DNA of 64,000 nt from Lentisphaerota bacterium (GCA_021413965.1 JAIOPI010000014.1:1-64000); one strand, 5' to 3'. Counted from the stretch's first letter, positions 45,079 through 54,249 are shown. Program-made: numbers and translations. Notes: a model not told the origin generated them from the letters alone.

Positions 45079-45106
45079 GCGCTTCCTTTTTTCTGTTTGA
45101 GTGACA

Positions 45107-45144
45107 GTCAACAAAATATATTACGGTTGACTAGCCGTGTCAAC
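45107..45144. promoter_or_regulatory. Putative operator: three GTCAAC half-sites
   Basis: GTCAAC at 45107-45112, its complement GTTGAC at 45126-45131 and GTCAAC again at 45139-45144 form two overlapping inverted repeats across the divergent promoter. One half-site lies on the minus-strand -35. A weaker plus-strand promoter (TTGACT 45127-45132, then TAAGAC 18 bases later) may serve the GH20 gene. A shared repressor for both operons is the simplest reading. Confidence 0.45.
45115..45143 (-). promoter_or_regulatory. Near-consensus promoter of the URO-D/nucleoside hydrolase/ribokinase operon
   Basis: Minus-strand TTGACA (complement of 45138-45143), a 17-base spacer and TATATT (complement of 45115-45120). 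It would start transcription near 45108, about 30 bases before ATG 45078. Confidence 0.75.
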
Positions 45145-45164
45145 ATTGAGTAAGACTTTGCGTG

Positions 45165-47000
45165 ATGTGTGGCTTTCTGATTCCCCCTCGAACGATTCAA
45201 GGCGGGGCCGGTGGTTACCGCCTGCCCCGGCGTCTGGTCGTCGGCACCGTGAGCGCGGCGGACCAGCTTCCGGCGCAGCAACTGGCTGCCGACCTGACGG
45301 CACGTGGGGTGGCAGTGTCGTTCGTGCCGGGGGCCGTGCCGGCGGCGCTTACCCTACGCCGGAACCGGGCCCTGACGCGTCCGGGGGAATACCAGCTGAC
45401 GGTGACGCCAGGGGGGCTCGACATCGTGGCAGGCACGGACGCCGGCGCCTACTACGGCGTGCAGACCCTGCGCGAATTGCTGCGCCTGCATCGCTCCCGG
45501 CTGCCCAGCCTTCACATCGAGGACTGGGCCGACTTTGCGCGGCGGGGGGTGTACCACGATTGCGCCCGCGGCAAAGTCCCCAGCGTGGAGACCCTCAAGG
45601 CGCTGGTGGAACAGCTGGCGCAGTGGAAGATCAACGAGCTGCAGCTCTACATCGAGAACGCCTTCACCTTTCGGAAGCATCCTCGCATCGGCGAGGGGTA
45701 CTCGCCTTTCACCCCGGCGGATCTCCTCGCGGTGCAAGCCCATTGCCGGCGGCATCACGTCCGATTCGTGCCGTCACTCGCCAGCTTCGGACACATGGAG
45801 AAGACGCTGGCGCTGCCGGACTATGCGGGGCTCGGCGAGATGCCCGGCTATGACGGACTGCCCGGCGGCACCACGCTCTGCCCGGGCGATCCGCTGGCGC
45901 TGCGGCTGATGGACGATCTGTACGCCGAGTTTCTGCCGCTGTTCGAGAGCGAGGACTTCAACCTGTGCGGGGACGAACCGTGGGAGCTGGGCCGGGGGCG
46001 ATCCAAGCGGCGGGCGGCGCGGGTCGGCGTCGGCCGTGTCTACCTGGACTTCGTGCTGAAGCTGCGTCAGCTGGCGGCGCGTCACGGCAAGCGCGTCAAT
46101 CTCTGGGGCGACATCGTGTTGCAGCATCCGGAGACGATTTCCGCGATTCCCAAGGACCTGTGCATGCTGAACTGGGACTACGCACCCGACGGTCAGCGGA
46201 TCCCGCGCACGCGGGAGTTCCGGGAGGCCGGGCTGCCGGTGGTCTGCTGCCCCGGCACGCACGCCTGGCAGAGCCACGGCACGCGCCTGCAGACGGCGTT
46301 GGACAACGTGGCGGTCTTTGCGCGGGTCGCACGCGAGAACGACGCCGAGGGCTTGCTCAACACCGACTGGGGCGACTTCGGGCATCGCAATACGCTTGGC
46401 GCGAGCCTGTGCAGCTTTGCCCACGGTGCGGCCCACGCCTGGCACACGCAGGGCGTGGAGGACGCCCGCCATGTCGAGCGCTTCACTTTTCATACGTTCG
46501 ACGATCGCGACGGGTCGCTGGCGGACCGGCTGCGCGTGCTGGGCGCCGCGCCCGGCCGCTGCCTGTACCGCGTGTTGGTCGAAGCGCTCGACCGGCCGGC
46601 GTCCCTGGCCGCGGGCTTCTGCGGTGGCGGGCCCGCCATCGAACGCGAAACCGTGACGGATCCTGCGCTGCAGGCGCACGCCGACCGTCTGTGCGCGCTG
46701 CGGTGGGCCGTCCCCGCCGGCCACCTCCCGCCGTTTCTCGCCACGGCCCTCCGCGAATATGCACTGGCCGCCGACATGGACAGGCTGGCCATGGAGCGTC
46801 TAGGCTACGCGCGGCGGGTGCGTGCGGGCGATCCGGTTCCCGCCCGCGCGCTCCTCCAGCACGCGGAGGGCCTGCAGGCCATGTCCTTGCGCTTCGCGGC
46901 GCTGTGGCGGCTTCGCAACAAGCCGTCGCGCCTGCGGGATAACCTGGTCGGATTCCGGGCGGCGGCGCGCAACGCGCGGCAGCTGGCCGGACGCACGTGA
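45165..47000 (+). CDS. Family GH20 glycoside hydrolase (beta-hexosaminidase-like), cytoplasmic
   Basis: 611 residues. Residues 1-110 form a GH20b-type alpha/beta domain ending in AGTDAGAYYGVQTLRELL. The catalytic barrel starts at IEDWADFARRGVYHDCARGK. FNLCGDEPWELG carries the D270-E271 pair typical of substrate-assisted GH20 catalysis. There is no signal peptide, so it acts inside the cell on imported oligosaccharides, most likely with terminal N-acetylhexosamine. ATG 45165 or GTG 45162 is the start. The stop codon overlaps the next ATG (TGATG), coupling it to the transporter. Confidence 0.82.
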   Translation: MCGFLIPPRTIQGGAGGYRLPRRLVVGTVSAADQLPAQQLAADLTARGVAVSFVPGAVPAALTLRRNRALTRPGEYQLTVTPGGLDIVAGTDAGAYYGVQTLRELLRLHRSRLPSLHIEDWADFARRGVYHDCARGKVPSVETLKALVEQLAQWKINELQLYIENAFTFRKHPRIGEGYSPFTPADLLAVQAHCRRHHVRFVPSLASFGHMEKTLALPDYAGLGEMPGYDGLPGGTTLCPGDPLALRLMDDLYAEFLPLFESEDFNLCGDEPWELGRGRSKRRAARVGVGRVYLDFVLKLRQLAARHGKRVNLWGDIVLQHPETISAIPKDLCMLNWDYAPDGQRIPRTREFREAGLPVVCCPGTHAWQSHGTRLQTALDNVAVFARVARENDAEGLLNTDWGDFGHRNTLGASLCSFAHGAAHAWHTQGVEDARHVERFTFHTFDDRDGSLADRLRVLGAAPGRCLYRVLVEALDRPASLAAGFCGGGPAIERETVTDPALQAHADRLCALRWAVPAGHLPPFLATALREYALAADMDRLAMERLGYARRVRAGDPVPARALLQHAEGLQAMSLRFAALWRLRNKPSRLRDNLVGFRAAARNARQLAGRT

Positions 47001-50000
47001 TGCCTGCCGGGCGGTGGACGATGGGCGCGCAACCACATAGGGTCGGGCGTTGGCGGTCGGGGGCTCGCGTCGCGCTGCTGGCCGCCTGCCTGGCCGGTTC
47101 CGTGGCGGGCGCGGCCGAACCCGTCACGCTGCGGTTGTGGAATATCCCGCTGAAGGGGTCCACCAGCCCGGTCGACATGGCCCGGCGGCGCGTGTTCGAA
47201 GCCTTCTGCCAGAAGTACCCCGACATCCGTGTCGAGGCGCTCGTGCCGCTGCTGATCGAAGGCCCGGCGGGCGAGGGCCGCGAGTTCATGGCCGTCGCCG
47301 GCGGCGTGGCGCCCGACGTGTTCTATCTCTACGGGCGCAAGATCGGGGACTACCACTCGCAAGGTTTTCTGCAGCCCCTCGATCCGTACCTCGACGCCTA
47401 TGCGCGCGAGCATGGCGAACCCTACCAGGGGATCAGCGCCCCCTCCGCCGTCTGGGAACTCTGCCCGATCGACGGGCACATTCGCTGCGTCCCCGTTCTG
47501 TACTACTCGATGGCCCTGCTCTGCCGGCAGGACCTGATGGCGCGCGCGGGGCTGGAAATCCGCGCCCTGCGCGATTGGGACGAACTCTATCGCTATGCCC
47601 GCCGTCTGACCTGGAGCCCGGAACGCGAACCGGGCGCCTCCCTCGACGATCCGCCCGTGGTCGGGCTGGCCGTGCAAACCGGTCCGCGTGCGGGCTGGCA
47701 GATGTTGCAGTACTTCTGGAGCAGCGGCGGCGAAGTCGTGCGCTCGTACTACGAGCGGCCGGACGGCAGCGGCACCAACCGCACCGAGGTGCCCGCCCCC
47801 CCGGTGGATTACCGCCGCTACCAGATCGCGACCAGCGACGCGGATACCTACTACCCGCGGCTCGAACAGCTGCGGGCCGACTTGACCGCCCGCGGCATCG
47901 ACCCTGACTACAGCATGACCGACCTGAAGTGGCGCCTGGCCGTCAACGAACCGACGGGCGTCAAAGCCCTGGAGTTCTACCGCCGCCTGATTCATCAGCC
48001 CTGGCTCCGCTGCACGAACGCGCACCCGGACCGGGAGTACGATCTGGCGTTCGACGACCTGCGCGCCGGCCGCGCGGCCTGTCCGGTCTGCGGGCTGGCG
48101 GTTGACCTCACCACGCGCGAGGGCAAGCGGCGCATCTACCGCGGGGTGTGCGAGGGGCAGACCGATGCGGCCGGCGCGCGCCAGCAGCGCGTGCTCATCG
48201 CCATGACGATCGGCACGCTCGAAGAGGTGGCGCCCTCTGCGACCGACATGGGCACGCTCGTGCCCGTGCCGTTCCCCAGCCGCACGGCCGACCTGCCGCC
48301 GGCCGCCTTCATCGCGGGGCACTACCTCGCCATCAACGCCACGCAGACCGACCCGCGCGTCCGCGACGCCGCCTGGACGTACATCGCCTTCATGACCGGA
48401 CCCGAGGCGCAGTCCATCCGCGTGCAGACCTACATCGAAAACGGGCTCAGCGAGTTCATCCGCCCCGACAGCCTGCGGGCCCTCGGCTACCAGCTTGAGC
48501 TCGACCGCATCCCGCCGGCGCGGCGCACGCTGTGGGCGTACTTGACCAGCAATCCGAAAGTGGAACCGTACTGCCGCGGCTTCCAGCACGTCATGATCCG
48601 CCAGCTGTCCCTGCCTCTCGAGGCGGTGCTCAACGACGAGCCCGACGCCGAGGGCCGCTACAGCCGCGACCCCCAGGCCCTGCTCGACGCCGTCTGCCAC
48701 GACGCCAACACCCTGAAGCTGGACCGCCCGCCGCCCGAGGTCATGGCACGGCGGCAGTGGATCGGGTGGGGGATGACCGTCGTCGTCATGCTGTTGCTCG
48801 TGGTCGGAATCGGGTACACGATCCGCTTCGCCGTGCGCCTGACGCGGCGCGCCGGGGACCTCGAAGGGTTCGGCATTCAGAGCCACGCCATCGGCCGCAC
48901 GGTGATGGTTGTGCTCTTCCTGACGCCGGCTGTCGGCTCCGTGCTGCTGTGGGGGTATTACCCGCTGATCCGCGGCACCGTCATGGCGTTCCAGGACTAC
49001 AAGATCATTGGCGGCACCAAGTGGGTGGGGCTGGACAACTTCGTGCTGACGGCCGGATCGCCGGAGTTCTGGCGCTATCTGCTGCAGACCCTCGAATACG
49101 CCCTGATGAGCCTGGCCATGGGCTTCTTCGCGCCCCTCGTGCTGGCCATTCTGCTGACGGAGATTCCGCGCGGCACGGTGCTGCTGCGGACGATCTACTA
49201 CCTGCCGGCCATCACCACCGGCCTAGTGGTCATGTTCCTCTGGAAGAACCTGCTGTATGACCCGACCGACCGCGGCCTGATCAACCAGTTCATCCTGTCG
49301 CTCAACGGCCGCCCGCCTCTGACCATGGCGCTGCTCAAGACGCTGCTGACGGCGATCGTCGCCGTGGTGCTCGTGGGCCTCGGCCGTGCCGCGGTGAGCC
49401 CCGGCGTATCCCGGCTCGGGCGCATCATCGTGCTGCTGATCGGCGCGCCGCTGGCGCTCTTCGCGGTCAGCAGTGCCGTGCGCATTCTTGGCGGCGAGGG
49501 GCCGGTGGCCTGGCTGACCGCCCCCTGGGATTTTCAGGCGCAGAAATTCCTGCAGGATCCGAAGCTCGCCATGTTCTGGGTCATCGTGCCCGGCATCTGG
49601 GCGGGCGTCGGGCCGGGCTGCCTGATCTACCTGGCGGCGCTCAAGTCGGTGCCCGAGGAACAGTACGAGGCCGCCGACCTGGACGGGGCGGGCATCTGGG
49701 CCAAGGCGTGCCGCGTCTTGTTTCCCAATTTGTCGGCCCTGATGACCATCAACTTCGTCGGGGCGGTCGTCGGCGCCATGCACGCCTCGCAGCAGATCTT
49801 CGTGATGACCGGCGGCGGGCCGGAAGACGCCACCATGACCGTCGGCTTGAACGTCTGGTTCAACGCCTTCCTGTTCCTCAATTACGGCCTCGCCACCAGC
49901 CAGGCCTGGGTGCTGGCGGCCCTGCTGATCGGATTTACGCTCTACCAGCTGCGCATGATGAACCGCATGCAGTTCCGCGCCACCGGCGCGAAGGAAAGGT

Positions 50001-50002
50001 AA
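47000..50002 (+). CDS. Solute-binding protein fused to MalF-type ABC permease
   Basis: 1,000 residues. A signal or anchor segment (about 22-38) is followed by a complete family-1 sugar-binding-protein-like domain (about 45-560; VTLRLWNIPLKG, VAPDVFYLYGRK, GHYLAINATQTDPRVRDAAW). Membrane segments then start near 595, and the permease ends with the EAA loop EEQYEAADLDGAGIWAKACRVLFPNL (about 886-911), which docks the ATPase. Sugar-binding proteins are normally separate polypeptides. An insert with four cysteines (C338, C361-P-V-C364, C384) in the binding domain looks like a small zinc knuckle. ATG 47000 overlaps the GH20 stop. Confidence 0.85.
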   Translation: MPAGRWTMGAQPHRVGRWRSGARVALLAACLAGSVAGAAEPVTLRLWNIPLKGSTSPVDMARRRVFEAFCQKYPDIRVEALVPLLIEGPAGEGREFMAVAGGVAPDVFYLYGRKIGDYHSQGFLQPLDPYLDAYAREHGEPYQGISAPSAVWELCPIDGHIRCVPVLYYSMALLCRQDLMARAGLEIRALRDWDELYRYARRLTWSPEREPGASLDDPPVVGLAVQTGPRAGWQMLQYFWSSGGEVVRSYYERPDGSGTNRTEVPAPPVDYRRYQIATSDADTYYPRLEQLRADLTARGIDPDYSMTDLKWRLAVNEPTGVKALEFYRRLIHQPWLRCTNAHPDREYDLAFDDLRAGRAACPVCGLAVDLTTREGKRRIYRGVCEGQTDAAGARQQRVLIAMTIGTLEEVAPSATDMGTLVPVPFPSRTADLPPAAFIAGHYLAINATQTDPRVRDAAWTYIAFMTGPEAQSIRVQTYIENGLSEFIRPDSLRALGYQLELDRIPPARRTLWAYLTSNPKVEPYCRGFQHVMIRQLSLPLEAVLNDEPDAEGRYSRDPQALLDAVCHDANTLKLDRPPPEVMARRQWIGWGMTVVVMLLLVVGIGYTIRFAVRLTRRAGDLEGFGIQSHAIGRTVMVVLFLTPAVGSVLLWGYYPLIRGTVMAFQDYKIIGGTKWVGLDNFVLTAGSPEFWRYLLQTLEYALMSLAMGFFAPLVLAILLTEIPRGTVLLRTIYYLPAITTGLVVMFLWKNLLYDPTDRGLINQFILSLNGRPPLTMALLKTLLTAIVAVVLVGLGRAAVSPGVSRLGRIIVLLIGAPLALFAVSSAVRILGGEGPVAWLTAPWDFQAQKFLQDPKLAMFWVIVPGIWAGVGPGCLIYLAALKSVPEEQYEAADLDGAGIWAKACRVLFPNLSALMTINFVGAVVGAMHASQQIFVMTGGGPEDATMTVGLNVWFNAFLFLNYGLATSQAWVLAALLIGFTLYQLRMMNRMQFRATGAKER

Positions 50003-50007
50003 CCGCC

Positions 50008-52020
50008 GTGTCGCTCATCCCTCTCGTCGGGCGGAAGTCGTTCAGCACCCGCGTGCTCTTCGCGGGGCTCTACCTGGTCCTCGCCCTCGGCGGCTTCACC
50101 ATGGTCTATCCCTTCGCCCTCATGCTGGCCACCGCCACCACCGGCAATGCGGACTGGCAGTCCTTCCGCGTGTTCCCGCGCTACTGGTTCGACGACACGG
50201 AATTGCTGCGCAAGTATGTCTGCGACAAGGCGCCCCTGCCGTCGCTGGCCTGGGAGTACCGGCAGGATCGGTGGTTCACCATGCAGGATGTGCGCGCGGC
50301 AGACTTGCGCGCCGCGGCGCCCTCGGACCCCGCCGCGCGGGACGCCGCCGCCGCCGATTGGGGCGCGTTTCTAGACACGCTCCCGCCCGCCCACCGCTAC
50401 CTGAGTTTCGTCCACCAGGGGGATCGCGAACACTCCGTCCTGAGCCTCCGGCCGGTCTTCTTCCGCTGGCTGGCCGAGCGCTATACGAACGACCTCGAGC
50501 AGGCCAACCTGCGCTATCGCGACACCGCCGCCAATTGGATTGAACTCGGCCTGCCCCGCGCCTTCGCCGGCGGGATCGAACTCGACCCGCGGGCGCCTCG
50601 CAATCGCGACTGGACCGCGTTCGTGCTGACGCGACCGCCCACGCAGACGCGCGTCATCTGTCTGGACGAGGTGGCCTTCATGGAACTGCGCAACCGCTAC
50701 GGCAGTGCCGAAGGCCTGAACGCCGAGCATGGCACCGCCTTCCAGCGGCTGGTTGACGTGTCCTGGAACGTGCTCGCGGGGAGCGAGTGGGGGCGGCGCA
50801 TCCAGGATAACCTGCTGCGCACGGTCTGGCCGCTCGATCAGCTTCGCCTGCGGGCGGCGGCCCGCCCCGCCTTCGAGGCGTTTGCCGCCGACCGCGGCGT
50901 CGCCTTCAGCACCGACCCGCCGGCCGACCTGCAGGCCCGCGCGGTCTGGGCGCAATTCGTGCGCACGCCCGAGTGTCTCCTGGAGTTCCTCGAACCGGTC
51001 GACCCGCTGCAGCAGTGGCGTACCTTCCTCGCCGGTCGCTACGGCCGGGTCGACGCGCTCAACCGCGCCCATGGCACGTCCTGGGCAACGTTTGACGCGG
51101 TGTCCGTGCCCGCCCCCGCGGTTGACGCGCGCGCCGTCGCCGAGTCCCGCCGTTCGGTGCGGCGGACGTTCCTGTTCGGAAATTTCACGATCGTGTTTGA
51201 CTACATCTTCCTGCACGGGCGCTCGCTGATCAACACGTTGATCCTGATCGCCCTGAGCATCGGCAGCGCGCTGACCTTCAACCCGATGGCGGCCTATGTC
51301 CTCAGCCGCTTCCGCCTGCGCCACACCCACCACATCCTGGTGTTCCTGCTGGTCACGATGGCGTTCCCGGCCGAGGTGGGCATGATCCCGGGATTCCTGC
51401 TCATCAAGTCGTTCCCCCTGGGCATTCTCGCCGTCGGCGTCGCCGCGCTGCTGCTCTATGCGCTGGTCCGCCTGTTCGTGATCCGTGTCCGCCTCCCGCT
51501 GGCGCTCAACGCCCTGCTGGCGCTGGCGGTCACCGCGGGCGCGGCCTGGCTGCTGCCGCCGGTCATCGCCCGCGCGCTGGGCCGCGCCGACCTCAACGTG
51601 TCGCTCATGAACACATTCTTCGCGCTCGTGCTGCCGGGGCTCGCCAGTGGCTATTCGATCTTCCTGCTCAAGGGGTTCTTCGACAGCCTGCCGCCCGAAA
51701 TCTACGAGGCCGCCATGCTGGACGGCGCTAGTGAAATGCGCATCTTCCTGCGCATCACCATGCCGTTGTGCAAACCGGTGCTGGCCGTCATCGCCCTCGG
51801 CGCGTTCACCGGCGCCTACGGGCAGTTCATGTTCGCGTTCCTCACCTGCCAGGACCCGCGCATGTGGACGCTGATGGTGTTCCTCTACCAGTTCCAGCAG
51901 ATGTATTCGACGCCGCTGATCATGGCCGCTCTCGTCATCACGTCCGTTCCCACCCTGCTGGTGTTCCTCCTCTGCCAGAACTTGATCCTGCGCGGCATCG
52001 TCATCCCGTCGTACAAGTAA
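50008..52020 (+). CDS. MalG-type ABC permease with a giant extracytoplasmic insert
   Basis: 670 residues, more than twice the usual 280. TM1 (about 15-42) is followed by an insert of about 340 residues before the second TM near 395. The rest is a normal MalG-like permease with EIYEAAMLDGASEMRIFLRITMPL as EAA loop. The insert holds three copies of an F..x.RY...xxLN..(H)GT....F..V module (about residues 150, 224 and 340) that resembles the RYGxxxALNxAWGT segment of GH42-type glycosidases. GTG 50008 has AAGGAAAGG eight bases upstream. It presumably pairs with the preceding fusion; the ATPase is not in the window. Confidence 0.85.
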   Translation: MSLIPLVGRKSFSTRVLFAGLYLVLALGGFTMVYPFALMLATATTGNADWQSFRVFPRYWFDDTELLRKYVCDKAPLPSLAWEYRQDRWFTMQDVRAADLRAAAPSDPAARDAAAADWGAFLDTLPPAHRYLSFVHQGDREHSVLSLRPVFFRWLAERYTNDLEQANLRYRDTAANWIELGLPRAFAGGIELDPRAPRNRDWTAFVLTRPPTQTRVICLDEVAFMELRNRYGSAEGLNAEHGTAFQRLVDVSWNVLAGSEWGRRIQDNLLRTVWPLDQLRLRAAARPAFEAFAADRGVAFSTDPPADLQARAVWAQFVRTPECLLEFLEPVDPLQQWRTFLAGRYGRVDALNRAHGTSWATFDAVSVPAPAVDARAVAESRRSVRRTFLFGNFTIVFDYIFLHGRSLINTLILIALSIGSALTFNPMAAYVLSRFRLRHTHHILVFLLVTMAFPAEVGMIPGFLLIKSFPLGILAVGVAALLLYALVRLFVIRVRLPLALNALLALAVTAGAAWLLPPVIARALGRADLNVSLMNTFFALVLPGLASGYSIFLLKGFFDSLPPEIYEAAMLDGASEMRIFLRITMPLCKPVLAVIALGAFTGAYGQFMFAFLTCQDPRMWTLMVFLYQFQQMYSTPLIMAALVITSVPTLLVFLLCQNLILRGIVIPSYK

Positions 52021-52062
52021 TCTCGCCCCTTCTGTCTTGCTCCCGAGCGCCTCCCGCCTATC

Positions 52063-52890
52063 ATGGGAGCCGCTGTGACAAGGAATGGGAATGATGGGAG
52101 GAATGAGAATGATGGGAGCCATGACTCCCAGAACTCCCATGCCTCCCATCCCATTCTTCCTCCCCGCGGCGATTACCACACGCTGCTGTCGTTTCAAAAG
52201 GCCGAGGTCGTCTACGACCTCACCTTTCGCTTTGCGCACAAGTTCCTGTCCCGCGGCGACCGCACGATCGACCAGATGATCCAGTCCGCGCGATCGGGTA
52301 AGAAGAACATCCTCGAAGGCAGCAAGGCCGCTCTGACTTCAAAGGAAACCGAAATCAAGCTCACCAATGTGGGGCGCGCCAGCCTTGAGGAGTTGCTCGA
52401 CGATTACTTGGATTTCCTGCGCGTCCGCAACCTGCGGCTCTGGGAGAAGGACTCCAAAGAAGCTCTGTTTGTGCGGGACTTGGGCCGAAAAACGCCGCTG
52501 ACTTACGAAGATTTTCGCGAGTTCGCGGAAACCCGTTCGGCCGAAGTGGTGGCCAACATGGCCATCTGCCTGATTCACCAGACCAATTACCTCATCGACC
52601 AGCAACTCCGTCGCTTGGAGCAGGATTTTATTGAGGGAGGCGGCCTGCGCGAACGCATGACCCGCGCGCGTTTGGACTATCGCCACCGGCAGAATACGTC
52701 CCAAAACTCCCAGAATTCCCATCCGCTCCCCGACAAGGAAGCCAACGGTCTGGAATGGAGGCAGGGCGTCCTACCGCCGGATGAACAGCGCCAGAACCGA
52801 GCCGATCAGGGCGGCGGTGCCCACGATGAGGAAGACGACGCCGGTGTTGTCGAAATGCCGGATCATGCCGCCAATGAAGGGCTCGCCTAA
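52063..52890 (+). CDS. Four-helix-bundle (23S rRNA intervening-sequence type) protein
   Basis: 275 residues. The core (about 40-200) matches the four-helix-bundle family first found in 23S rRNA intervening sequences: LLSFQKAEVVYDLTFRFA, RTIDQMIQSARSGKKNILEGSKAALTSKETEIKLTNVGRASLEELLDDYLDFLR. The function of the family is unknown. The first 36 residues (Asn/Gly/Ser/His-rich) and a segment near 215 are simply translated GGGA/TCCC repeats. The C-terminal 40 residues overlap the convergent transporter gene and may not be meaningful. No rRNA is nearby. Confidence 0.75.
   Translation: MGAAVTRNGNDGRNENDGSHDSQNSHASHPILPPRGDYHTLLSFQKAEVVYDLTFRFAHKFLSRGDRTIDQMIQSARSGKKNILEGSKAALTSKETEIKLTNVGRASLEELLDDYLDFLRVRNLRLWEKDSKEALFVRDLGRKTPLTYEDFREFAETRSAEVVANMAICLIHQTNYLIDQQLRRLEQDFIEGGGLRERMTRARLDYRHRQNTSQNSQNSHPLPDKEANGLEWRQGVLPPDEQRQNRADQGGGAHDEEDDAGVVEMPDHAANEGLA
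52084..52160. repeat. GGGAATGA/TCCCAT repeat forming an inverted repeat
   Basis: GGGAATGATGGGAG-type units on the left and CTCCCAGAACTCCCATGCC-type units on the right form an imperfect inverted repeat of about 35-nt arms. A related CTCCCAGAATTCCCAT tract lies at 52697-52722 near the other end of the four-helix-bundle gene, so the core of that gene is bracketed by the repeats. Confidence 0.55.
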
Positions 52891-54063
52891 TCCGGCAAAG
52901 ACGTAGGCGAACGCGTCCATCACGCCCGTGCCGGTGCCGGCCCGGCGGCGGCCGAGCAGTTCCGGGCAGAGCGCCCAGAACATGGACTGCGGGCCGTACG
53001 TGAACAGCCCGCAGAGGAACAAGATGGCGACCCCGGCGATGGGGTGGCCGCTCAGAAACCACATGCTGAAACTGGACACGCTGGCCAAGGTCATCAGCAG
53101 GGCGATCACGATGGAGCGCCGCGACTTGAAGACCCGGTCCGACAGCCATCCGCTGACCAAGGCCCCGAAGGCCATGCCAATGGGGAGCGCCAGCGTGATC
53201 CATTTGGGGTTGATGCCGCCGATCCCCGTATTCCACTCCTGGCCGAAGAAGTGGACCGGAACCCAGATGATCAGGCCATAGCGCGCCACGCTCTGAAACC
53301 CGATCGCCACGCAGCCCAGCATGAAGCGCAGGTTGCGTACGACGGCCAGATAGCGATGGGCCGATGATTCCATCCCCGCGGGCCCTTCCTGGGACGCCTG
53401 CGCGGGGGCTTCGGCATGCGCGTGCGTCGGCGCGTCGTCCAACACCCGCTCCAACCCCATGTCCTCGGGACGTTCGCGTACGACGAAGTAGAAAACAATG
53501 CCGGCACACCCCAGCAGGAGCACGGGCAAGCGGAAGATCCAGCGCCAGTCAAGCTGCAGGGTGTCCACGATAATCAGCGACGTCACGTAGGACAGCACCG
53601 ACGACAGACCCGCCGCAAAGACGTAGAGGCCGTAGACCGTGCCGTGCCTCTTCGGCGACCACCAATTCGACAGCAGCCGGCAGCCCGGAGCCCAGCCCAT
53701 CGCCTGCACGTAGCCATTCAACCCCCAGGGCACCGCCAGGGATTTGAAGCCCATGCCAAAGCTCGTGAGCCAGTTGAAGCCGCAGGATAGAATGGCTCCC
53801 AGGGCCATCATCCGGCGCCCGCCGAACTTGTCGCCAAGATTCCCGTTAATGGCCTGCCCGATGGCGTAGCTCCAGAGCATGCCGGCACTGATCCAGCCCA
53901 GGGTCGGCTTATCGATGCCAAGCTCCTTCTCGATCCCGGGAATGGCAAAGCCGAAGGTCTGTCTGCCGGTGTAGTAAAACAGGTAGCAGAGCATGACCGA
54001 GAGCAGCATGCGCCATCGGGCACGCACGAAACGCGACGTTGAATCAACTTCGGAACCGGTCAT
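52771..54063 (-). CDS. OPA-family (GlpT/UhpT-like) major facilitator transporter
   Basis: 430 residues, 12 predicted TM segments. FYYTGRQTFGFAIPGIEKELGI near the N-terminus is the hallmark region of organophosphate:phosphate antiporters, and GWAPGCRLLSNWWSPKRHGTVYGLY is the conserved TM5 region. It would exchange a sugar phosphate or glycerol 3-phosphate for phosphate across the inner membrane. ATG 54063 is chosen as the first start adjacent to the conserved N-terminus. A promoter-like pair lies upstream. It is convergent with the four-helix-bundle gene and overlaps its 3' end by about 120 bases. Confidence 0.8.
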   Translation of the reverse strand: MTGSEVDSTSRFVRARWRMLLSVMLCYLFYYTGRQTFGFAIPGIEKELGIDKPTLGWISAGMLWSYAIGQAINGNLGDKFGGRRMMALGAILSCGFNWLTSFGMGFKSLAVPWGLNGYVQAMGWAPGCRLLSNWWSPKRHGTVYGLYVFAAGLSSVLSYVTSLIIVDTLQLDWRWIFRLPVLLLGCAGIVFYFVVRERPEDMGLERVLDDAPTHAHAEAPAQASQEGPAGMESSAHRYLAVVRNLRFMLGCVAIGFQSVARYGLIIWVPVHFFGQEWNTGIGGINPKWITLALPIGMAFGALVSGWLSDRVFKSRRSIVIALLMTLASVSSFSMWFLSGHPIAGVAILFLCGLFTYGPQSMFWALCPELLGRRRAGTGTGVMDAFAYVFAGLGEPFIGGMIRHFDNTGVVFLIVGTAALIGSVLALFIRR

Positions 54064-54249
54064 AAACTGGCTGCGCCCCCGTCGCGAACGCGCTGCATGA
54101 GCGTCCGCCGCCCTGTCACTCCGCAAACACCGCTGAATTTACACGCCCCGCTGAAGTGCGACGATAGCAAAATGCTCCCCATCACCGACTGGAACCCGCG
54201 GCTGACTGGCTGAAAGTGGCGCATCGGTCAAACAGACCGGTAGTGACTC

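Noticed and set aside
52063..52890. 23S rRNA intervening sequence, and therefore a nearby rRNA operon.
   Set aside because: The four-helix-bundle family also occurs outside rRNA, and no conserved rRNA stretches are seen on either side.
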